The translations under genes and the position numbers were made by a program. From Methanobacteriota archaeon (GTDB lineage: Archaea; Thermoplasmatota; Poseidoniia; Poseidoniales; Thalassarchaeaceae), in assembly GCA_014384685.1 (NCBI GenBank), contig JACNFL010000148.1, forward strand, positions 1 through 12,288: 12,288 nt of DNA, read 5' to 3'. Shown in pieces: positions 7,113 through 12,288 of the stretch. The notes below the pieces were generated by a model. That model was given only the letters and a program-made list of their open reading frames with translations, was not told where the DNA came from and did no database searches. Within the stretch, counting starts at the first letter, position 1. Every line of letters begins with the position of its first letter.

Positions 7113-7844
7113 ATGCCGGCACAGCAAGAGACTGGTTTAGATGCAGTTAATGCCGCCTTAGTTAGCATCCAAGACGAGGTGCGGGTTGACTTTGGATGGG
7201 ATTTGAAATCTGATCAACAATCTGCGATAGCTCTCCAACAATCATGTACGGATATTGATGCTGTTAAATGTGCTACTGAGCGGTTGATTTCAATTCTTCA
7301 AGAGGCTGAAGAAATCGCTATTCTTGGTGCTGCGGTGGAACCCGATGACCTGCTTTTATTGGATGATAAATGTCAATTTGTGGCTGCTGATGGGAGTGTC
7401 GGGGTGTTTGATGAATTGCCGCCTCAACTTGCACAATCCGCTTGGAATCGTCTCGCATTGGTTGTATCAGATGGTGATGGGGGAGATGCAATGCAACGAG
7501 CAAGTGAACAAAAGATTCCATTTGCCCTTCATGCACATGGGGACAACCAACAGGAATGGCAGGAACTACTCCCTGTTCTAAAACAAAATTGTCCGACCCT
7601 CATCCTTACTCATCAGTGCCCCCAACCAATTGAAGGGATGTACAATCCAGGTGGCTTCACCGATGGTGATAGAGCCGCGTGTATAGTCGCCGCGTGTGGG
7701 ATTCCAAATAAGAAAATTAGACTAATTGGTTTTCGAAGTGATAAGATTGGGCGATGGACTGGTGTTACTGACCCAGTGCGCAAACTGCGGAAACTGAAAT
7801 GGATGGAAGCGGTTCTCGACATCTTGAGGGGGACGTCTTTTTGA
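7113..7844 (+). CDS. mptE: 6-hydroxymethyl-7,8-dihydropterin pyrophosphokinase, MptE type
   Basis: A 243-residue member of the archaeal COG1634/DUF115 family. MptE transfers pyrophosphate from ATP to 6-hydroxymethyl-7,8-dihydropterin, the step before joining to p-aminobenzoate (folate) or its analogue (methanopterin); it replaces bacterial FolK. Visible motifs are ADGS at 92-95, the acidic loop SDGDGGD at 119-125 (the family usually has TDLDGD), HAHGDN at 140-145, THQ at 166-168 and GGFTDGDRA at 180-188. The basic segment RKLRKLKW at 223-230 near the end is also typical. The leucine-to-glycine change inside the acidic loop is a small oddity, but the aspartates remain. Residues 1-90 are more variable. 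It is divergent from priL. Its stop overlaps the start of the next gene (TGATG at 7842-7846), so the two are probably translated together. Confidence 0.88.
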   Translation: MPAQQETGLDAVNAALVSIQDEVRVDFGWDLKSDQQSAIALQQSCTDIDAVKCATERLISILQEAEEIAILGAAVEPDDLLLLDDKCQFVAADGSVGVFDELPPQLAQSAWNRLALVVSDGDGGDAMQRASEQKIPFALHAHGDNQQEWQELLPVLKQNCPTLILTHQCPQPIEGMYNPGGFTDGDRAACIVAACGIPNKKIRLIGFRSDKIGRWTGVTDPVRKLRKLKWMEAVLDILRGTSF

Positions 7845-8797
7845 TGCAGAAAAGAAAGAAAAAAGTTGACCCAAATACCCCTATTAGACCTTGGGCAGCA
7901 ATTATCACTTGGTTGATGTTAAATCTGATTTGGATGGGTTTCTCACCTATAGCAACCCCCCATCCCGTACTCTCTGAAGAAGGAGGTCACAGAGAATATT
8001 ACGAAATGACTGCCCCGGATGTTCTTGGTGCTGAACTCCCTTTTGAGATTGATTGCCAATTCGGAACTACTTATTCAGAACACTCTAACATTACTGCTTC
8101 ATGGGAATTATGGGAAGTAGAAACAAAGGAAAGAGTAGATTCTGGTGACTTTGATGATCCTACCACACCTCTTTCAGGACCAACTAGAATGTGGTCAGGT
8201 GGTTTGAATGAAGATTGCGGCGATTATGGGGATACTATTCCACCTGGTGAATACGTTTTGGAATTTCGTTTCTATTCTGCCAATGGCACTAGAATTACTT
8301 GGGATGAAGCTGGGCGAATTGTTGATGGTGAGTTCACCATGCGATATTGGATTTATTCACCTCATCAGACCATCGGATACATAATTGCTAATGTGCTTGG
8401 AATTCTGATTCTAGTAACTGACCAAGCGGTAAGGAGAATGAGAAGAAGGAAACGGTTAACGAAGAAAAAACTGCCACTTCACAAACAACGTCACAAAGAA
8501 GAATGGGAATCTCTCCATGAAAAAATGGAAGGTGATGGTGGGGCGGCTGTTGAATCATTCCAAATTGAATTGGGTGCAACTTCTGAATCTGAAAGAGAAG
8601 AAATGCGAAAGCGGTTTGAAGAAACAACTGAGGATGAATCCGAAGACAGCGGAATACCAGAATCTGAAGTAACCCAATCTGATGATGAACTAGGTCAAGG
8701 TTCTGTTGCCGGGCTTGAAGGAAAAACGAAGGTTGACAAGGACATTCAAACTGTTGGAGATTTGTGGAAGCGTATGGAAGATGATGACGAATTCTGA
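7844..8797 (+). CDS. Two-TM membrane protein with external domain and acidic tail
   Basis: A 317-residue membrane protein of unknown family. After a lysine/arginine-rich N-terminus (2-7), residues 17-35 form a first membrane segment, 36-175 an external domain with predicted beta structure and two cysteines (C71, C125) plus possible N-glycosylation sites (NIT at 82, NGT at 147), and 177-194 a second membrane segment. A basic stop-transfer stretch (198-209) is followed by a charged, acidic tail of about 100 residues inside the cell, ending in DDDEF. The PPGEYVLEFRF segment (133-143) is like an Ig-like or carbohydrate-binding beta sandwich, which is only an impression. The frame is open to an earlier ATG at 7799 inside mptE; the ATG at 7844, overlapping the mptE stop, puts the positive residues directly before the membrane segment and is preferred. 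It converges with the hydroxylase gene. Confidence 0.75.
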   Translation: MQKRKKKVDPNTPIRPWAAIITWLMLNLIWMGFSPIATPHPVLSEEGGHREYYEMTAPDVLGAELPFEIDCQFGTTYSEHSNITASWELWEVETKERVDSGDFDDPTTPLSGPTRMWSGGLNEDCGDYGDTIPPGEYVLEFRFYSANGTRITWDEAGRIVDGEFTMRYWIYSPHQTIGYIIANVLGILILVTDQAVRRMRRRKRLTKKKLPLHKQRHKEEWESLHEKMEGDGGAAVESFQIELGATSESEREEMRKRFEETTEDESEDSGIPESEVTQSDDELGQGSVAGLEGKTKVDKDIQTVGDLWKRMEDDDEF

Positions 8798-8824
8798 TGT
8801 CAAACCTAGAAAGAACACCGATAC

Positions 8825-9898
8825 TTAATCTCTGAATAATGGGCGATAAGGCTCCCGTTTGCGGGTAGTTGAATGCCAAACACCTTTCAAAACCTGCTTA
8901 GAAAATCTCAACCATGAACCGATAGTACGGAATGGATGAATGATGAATCTCAATGGATTGCCCCATCCTTGAATTGGATATTTCAATTGGCCTAGCATTC
9001 CTTCTGGTATTTCCTCATCAACCCCATATTTCTCTGGACGCTTGTCGGGAGGCATGTAATATGTTCCAAATATGATATCCCACAATGGAAGGAATCCCGA
9101 GTAATTGGAACAGTGTGCTTCCTTTTCGTTAGCATGATGCCAATGATGAAATTCGGGTGTTGGTATCAGACGGTGTAACGGACGCAGTTTCCAACCTACA
9201 TTGGCGTGTAGGAATAAACCTGTGAGAATCTGAAGTATGGCGAGGATACCACTTGTTTCTGGACTAAACCCTGCGAAAATCAAGAAAAAGAATCCGGGTC
9301 CGATTAATGCAAAATCCATAGGATGAACACGGAATCCACTAATCCAATCCATATGCTCTGGAGAATGGTGAATCGCATGGAACTTCCATAATTCGGGAAC
9401 TTCGTGATACCAACGATGTGCCCAATAACCAAAGAAATCGAATAACATGAATGCAACTACTGGTTGAATGTAACCTGGTATCATTTCAACTATACCAAAA
9501 TAACGAACAACGAGACCTAGAACCCAAGTAAACGAAAAAAAGCTGATGAATACAGCAAAAATAACGCCGAAAATATTGAGAAAGGGTTGGGAAAGTGCAT
9601 AGGAAACGTCTAATTTCCACTTTGGTCTGCGTACTTTTTGACCTCGGTGGCGAGGAAATATTTTCTCCATTGGTACCACTAGAATGAATAAAATGGTGAC
9701 GACAATTAGTGATTCAAATTGATAATACCAAAGTGAAAAGCCAATGATTGAAAGTACCACGATTCTGCCTAGTAACACCCAGTACCATTTAGGTGTGTCA
9801 AGAGATTTCATGTAATCAGAATATGATTGGCCATCTTTTAGAATAACTGGGTGCACATTCTCTAATAGAGGATGGAGATTGGTTTTATTTGAAGTCAA
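8825..9898 (-). CDS. Membrane di-iron fatty acid hydroxylase/sterol desaturase superfamily protein
   Basis: A 357-residue integral membrane enzyme of the fatty acid hydroxylase superfamily (PF04116), which uses O2 and two irons to hydroxylate or desaturate a lipid. The histidine boxes are HRWYH at 161-165, HAIHH at 174-178 and HHWHH at 251-255, with extra conserved histidines at H192 (FRVHP) and H231. Membrane segments lie near 40-60, 63-79, 104-131, 144-160 and 196-230. The substrate cannot be read from sequence; sterol, fatty acid, carotenoid and ether-lipid modifying members all share these boxes. The start is TTG at 9898, supported by AGGTGA 4 bases upstream and an AT-rich promoter-like stretch. 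No other lipid gene is nearby. It implies aerobic chemistry. The family is far commoner in bacteria and eukaryotes, so acquisition by transfer is possible. Confidence 0.88.
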   Translation of the reverse strand: MTSNKTNLHPLLENVHPVILKDGQSYSDYMKSLDTPKWYWVLLGRIVVLSIIGFSLWYYQFESLIVVTILFILVVPMEKIFPRHRGQKVRRPKWKLDVSYALSQPFLNIFGVIFAVFISFFSFTWVLGLVVRYFGIVEMIPGYIQPVVAFMLFDFFGYWAHRWYHEVPELWKFHAIHHSPEHMDWISGFRVHPMDFALIGPGFFFLIFAGFSPETSGILAILQILTGLFLHANVGWKLRPLHRLIPTPEFHHWHHANEKEAHCSNYSGFLPLWDIIFGTYYMPPDKRPEKYGVDEEIPEGMLGQLKYPIQGWGNPLRFIIHPFRTIGSWLRFSKQVLKGVWHSTTRKREPYRPLFRD

Positions 9899-9902
9899 TA
9901 TA

Positions 9903-9908
9903 TCACCT
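9903..9908 (-). promoter_or_regulatory. Shine-Dalgarno that decides the TTG start of the hydroxylase gene
   Basis: On the minus strand this reads AGGTGA, with 4 bases (TATA) before TTG at 9898-9896. No ATG occurs in frame until M30, well inside the protein, so this site makes TTG the most likely start. Confidence 0.65.
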
Positions 9909-9940
9909 AAAATTCAAAGAATTGATAATTCGATAATAAT

Positions 9941-9950
9941 CTAATATTTC
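9941..9950 (-). promoter_or_regulatory. Possible TATA box of the hydroxylase gene
   Basis: The minus strand reads GAAATATTAG in an AT-rich stretch about 43 bases before the TTG start. With the usual archaeal spacing of about 25 bases from TATA box to transcription start, the mRNA would have a leader of roughly 20 bases, enough for the AGGTGA site. The call is by position and composition only. Confidence 0.35.
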
Positions 9951-10005
9951 AACTCATTTCACTTATGATTAACCATTATTCAGAATGAGAAACTATGTGG
10001 GCGCA

Positions 10006-10054
10006 TCCGCCGCCCCGAATGAAGAAGAGACGAAGATCAATGCAAGGCGGCGGA
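10006..10054. repeat. Perfect 9-bp GC-rich inverted repeat
   Basis: TCCGCCGCC at 10006-10014 is exactly complementary to GGCGGCGGA at 10046-10054, enclosing a 31-base loop. Flanking GGG (9999-10001) and CCC (10057-10059) could add an outer pairing. Transcribed from either strand, it would form a very stable hairpin. It is not followed by a T-run, so it is not an obvious terminator. Confidence 0.55.
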
Positions 10055-10095
10055 GTCCCGGGTTAAATGAGGACTGTGGTGACCAACACAATCCA

Positions 10096-10151
10096 GGCCA
10101 AAACAACGTTGAACATGGTGGGCAGTAAATGCACCACCCTGTGTCTTGGCC
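10096..10151. repeat. Nested inverted repeats, possible structured RNA
   Basis: The outer arms GGCCAA (10096-10101) and TTGGCC (10146-10151) are complementary. Inside them, 10117-10138 can fold as a hairpin: GGTGG pairs with CCACC, GCA pairs with TGC, a single A is bulged, and the loop is GTAAA. The nesting is more than expected by chance for a spacer. It could be part of a small RNA, a DP2 mRNA 3' end or a regulatory leader. Confidence 0.4.
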
Positions 10152-10239
10152 ATACTAGGAATCAACCTATTCGGCAAATAAACATAATGCCGGATTGATT
10201 CGTTGATATTGGTATATTCACCTGATTACGGAAACTTCG

Positions 10240-12288
10240 TCAGAAAAAGTCATCTAATGTGTACACCTTTACGCGGTCATTCTTGAATAAACTATCAAGT
10301 GAATCTGCTAATACCGCATATTTTTGTTGAGTATAGTTTGATGTTCCAAACGTTTCCATTACATGATTTGCCACTTTGACATATTTCCTTACAGCCCCTT
10401 CTGATACAGTCATGATGAGGTTGCCACCACATTGCATTGGGCCTTCGCTTCGAGTAATTGCTGCAGTGCCTGTAGTCGCCTTTATCGGTTTTATGCATTT
10501 ACCGGACAGTGGTGCCCTTCGGAATTTTTCTCCGCAGCGCCCACACCTGAATTTTTGACGAGTGAAAGCCAATAAATTGCCTCTCAAGTCTGGGAAGAAG
10601 TGGGATTCAACAACAGATGAAGCTACCTTCTCCACATTAACAGCGCGTAACCTTTGGGCCAAGGAAATTTGTGCATTCATCTTGTCAACCATGGTCTCAA
10701 GAATCTTGTAAGCAGAATTGGATGGCCCCGCGTCTAATGATGTTAGATCGTGGGTATATCCATATCCTCGTAGTGCACCAATTGTCCCAATTCTCTTTTC
10801 TACGAAATCCATGATTTCAGTAACTTCTTTTGGATGAGGCATTTTGGTAGTCGCTTCATAGAATTCACGGGGATAGAACCACGAAGAATCAACATTCAGG
10901 GCTTCCTTGTCTAACTCTGCTGGATTCAAGCGTGTAGTAAGAACAAGAGGGGCATCCATTCTCCCACCTCTATTAGCAGGTAGTATTTGTTTAGAGAAAT
11001 TCAGTAACCCATCTAGTAACAACATAATACAATCTTCATCACCATCACAATTTCTACGTTTAGCAGCATGGAAAAGTGTGTGTGCATAGCCACCTGAAGC
11101 ATCAGTAAATCCAATGATTCTACACAGTACACCACCAGATGTGTGTGGCGCTAAAGCAATCCCCATCTGCCCTACAAGTCCTTCCACTTCTTCCACATTG
11201 TAATGTGGCTCCATTTTGTAAAACCTAATTAGCAAATCATCAATGAAATTACAGGTGTTCAATAGGTGGTCAATACCTTTCGTACTAGGAATGAAATCTT
11301 GAGGAAACAACTCAACAACTTGAGTGTCTGATTCCAATGGATTACCATCCACGTCTGAACCATAACCTAGTTCCACCAAGCGTTGCCAAGAAGTTCCTAT
11401 CTCACATGGCCGGAAATGGGTTACTGGAATGTCAGACATATCGAACCGCACAGTCCCGTCGCGAAACACCGGTAAATTGTGACGTGCACGTAATATTCCC
11501 TTCTCAAGAGGTTCCGGTGTTTGGGTTTTGGAAGTTAAGCCCTTCACACATTTCACCTTTGGAATTTTGTCAATACCCAATTCTTCAATCTTAGATTCAA
11601 GAATATTTGTTAATGGAACCGTTTGAAATTCTCCTTGTCGCCGGCTATTCGATTTTGACGATTTAATTGCTAAAGTTCTACCATTACAGGTTGATGAGAA
11701 ATCGTCTGCATCAAGGCGGTGGTGACATCTTGTAAATGGTGAAGCACGCCCGCATTTAGTACATTCACGCGGCCCCATTGAGATTCTTAGATTACCTTTG
11801 CTTGACGCGACCGTGAGTAAACGCTGGGGGCCACCCTGAGTGCCTACTGGAAATAATGAATGAACTGAGGTTTTCATCAATCTGTGAGCTGCTTTTTCGG
11901 GGCGAGCCATTCTCGCTCCAATACGGACAGGTGCATTGTGCTCCCATCTCGCTTCACTACATTCTCTAATGATGTGAAGTATACCATCAACTGCATTATC
12001 ATCAAGTAATTTCTGGGCAGCAATGAGGCGGTCTGGGTCAGTCGTCCCTTCATCAATGACCGTTGCTGCTGCGTCGGCTCCTGCCTTGTCTGTGGCAGCA
12101 ATTCCGTCCCCTCTTTGACGAGCCGCGGTTTTAGCCTGAATGCTCACTTTTTCTCTTTTTGCTTCAAGAATATTATGCCGCTCTGATTCTACTTTGAGAA
12201 TTTTAAGGGCGCCTTCAAGTCGCTGCAAACGATCCTCAAGATGAGGCAACATTTCTACCCTCTTCGTAATCTTTTCATTTTGTACTTT
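10240..12288 (-). CDS. polC: DNA polymerase D large subunit DP2, C-terminal part
   Basis: The visible 683 codons are the C-terminal half or slightly more of DP2 (about 1,100-1,300 residues in other archaea), the catalytic subunit of the replicative polymerase PolD. The frame is open to base 12288, so the ATG at 12252 is internal, not the start. The first 65 residues form a charged helical region; IGARMARPEKA follows near visible residues 123-133. The active-site motif NCDGDED is at 413-419 (bases 11032-11052), with catalytic aspartates in the two-barrel fold, followed by LLLDGLLNFS and MDAPLVLTTRLNP. Possible zinc sites are C176/C179/C188/C201 and, near the C-terminus, C582/C585/C598/C620. 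The protein ends YTLDDFF, like a degenerate PCNA-interacting peptide. No intein interrupts the catalytic motif, a known insertion site in other archaea. Confidence 0.93.
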   Translation of the reverse strand, partial: KVQNEKITKRVEMLPHLEDRLQRLEGALKILKVESERHNILEAKREKVSIQAKTAARQRGDGIAATDKAGADAAATVIDEGTTDPDRLIAAQKLLDDNAVDGILHIIRECSEARWEHNAPVRIGARMARPEKAAHRLMKTSVHSLFPVGTQGGPQRLLTVASSKGNLRISMGPRECTKCGRASPFTRCHHRLDADDFSSTCNGRTLAIKSSKSNSRRQGEFQTVPLTNILESKIEELGIDKIPKVKCVKGLTSKTQTPEPLEKGILRARHNLPVFRDGTVRFDMSDIPVTHFRPCEIGTSWQRLVELGYGSDVDGNPLESDTQVVELFPQDFIPSTKGIDHLLNTCNFIDDLLIRFYKMEPHYNVEEVEGLVGQMGIALAPHTSGGVLCRIIGFTDASGGYAHTLFHAAKRRNCDGDEDCIMLLLDGLLNFSKQILPANRGGRMDAPLVLTTRLNPAELDKEALNVDSSWFYPREFYEATTKMPHPKEVTEIMDFVEKRIGTIGALRGYGYTHDLTSLDAGPSNSAYKILETMVDKMNAQISLAQRLRAVNVEKVASSVVESHFFPDLRGNLLAFTRQKFRCGRCGEKFRRAPLSGKCIKPIKATTGTAAITRSEGPMQCGGNLIMTVSEGAVRKYVKVANHVMETFGTSNYTQQKYAVLADSLDSLFKNDRVKVYTLDDFF

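Larger units (their letters stand above)
9899..10239. other. 341-bp spacer with promoter region and GC-rich inverted repeats
   Basis: This is the only long non-coding stretch in the window, between the DP2 stop and the hydroxylase start, both on the minus strand. The left 90 bases are AT-rich and look like a promoter. From about 9995 to 10160 the composition is more G+C-rich and holds three inverted repeats, listed separately. I found no tRNA (no T-arm consensus with a matching acceptor), no rRNA motif and no T-run terminator after DP2. Short frames exist on both strands: 47 codons at 9985-10128 (+), 43 codons at 10067-10198 (+) and 38 codons on the minus strand. A hydrophobic minus-strand frame starts at ATG 10116. 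None has a good Shine-Dalgarno and none is recognised, so no coding call is made. Confidence 0.5.

Noticed and set aside
7046..7168. N-terminal extension of priL by 41 residues
   Set aside because: It overlaps the mptE start and its strong Shine-Dalgarno, is low complexity (P, S, T, R rich), and does not match the PriL family, whose homology begins just after the ATG at 7045.
7799..7843. Longer start for the second two-TM protein
   Set aside because: The added residues lie inside mptE in another frame and have no ribosome site; the TGATG overlap start is better.
8388..8879. 163-codon minus-strand frame opposite the second two-TM protein
   Set aside because: It is antisense to the charged tail of a better-supported gene, rich in H, Q, F and L as expected for a complement of acidic codons, and overlaps the end of the hydroxylase gene.
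9985..10198. Plus-strand small frames of 47 and 43 codons in the spacer
   Set aside because: They overlap each other in different frames, have no Shine-Dalgarno and no recognisable composition; one contains an RRR stretch that arises from the GC-rich repeat arm.
9899..10239. tRNA, SRP RNA or RNase P RNA in the spacer
   Set aside because: No T-arm consensus with flanking 5-bp stem, no acceptor pairing and none of the conserved SRP or RNase P core motifs could be found on either strand.
1..12288. Mobile element, prophage, CRISPR array or defence island
   Set aside because: No transposase or integrase motifs, no regularly spaced repeats and no target-site duplications were seen; the genes are mostly core metabolic and replication functions.

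Overview
The window looks like a stretch of an archaeal chromosome. The evidence is the C-terminal half of the large subunit of family D DNA polymerase (DP2), an archaeal-type primase large subunit (PriL), a DUF373 membrane protein and an MptE-type pterin kinase. Moderate G+C, short spacers, Shine-Dalgarno sites of the AGGTGA type and membrane proteins with Q/P-rich or acidic tails point to Thermoplasmatota, most likely marine group II (Poseidoniales). That placement is an inference from gene content and style; no rRNA or tRNA is present to fix it. I see no mobile element, CRISPR array, phage gene or integration scar.

Layout. Bases 1-2802 (+): the end of an ATP-type PEP carboxykinase gene, then a left-handed beta-helix acyltransferase resembling the acetyltransferase half of GlmU, then a GlmM-like phosphohexomutase. 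The last two are 6 bp apart and probably form part of an amino-sugar (UDP-GlcNAc-type) pathway. Bases 2807-3289 (-): a two-CBS-domain protein. Bases 3418-4642 (+): a small zinc-ribbon protein and a two-TM protein with an external domain. Bases 4643-7045 (-): priL followed by a DUF373 gene. Bases 7113-8797 (+): mptE, divergent from priL, and translationally coupled to a second two-TM protein. Bases 8825-9898 (-): a membrane di-iron hydroxylase/desaturase. Bases 9899-10239: a 341-bp gap with a promoter-like region and GC-rich inverted repeats. Bases 10240-12288 (-): DP2, running off the right edge.

Replication (PriL, DP2), central carbon and amino-sugar metabolism (PckA, GlmU-like, GlmM), pterin cofactor synthesis (MptE) and lipid modification (hydroxylase) are interleaved in short one- to three-gene units that alternate strand. 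This is mostly a core-genome region. The less ordinary parts are the hydroxylase in a presumed archaeon, the structured spacer beside it, the split GlmU-like/GlmM pair, and two unrelated membrane proteins with the same overall topology.
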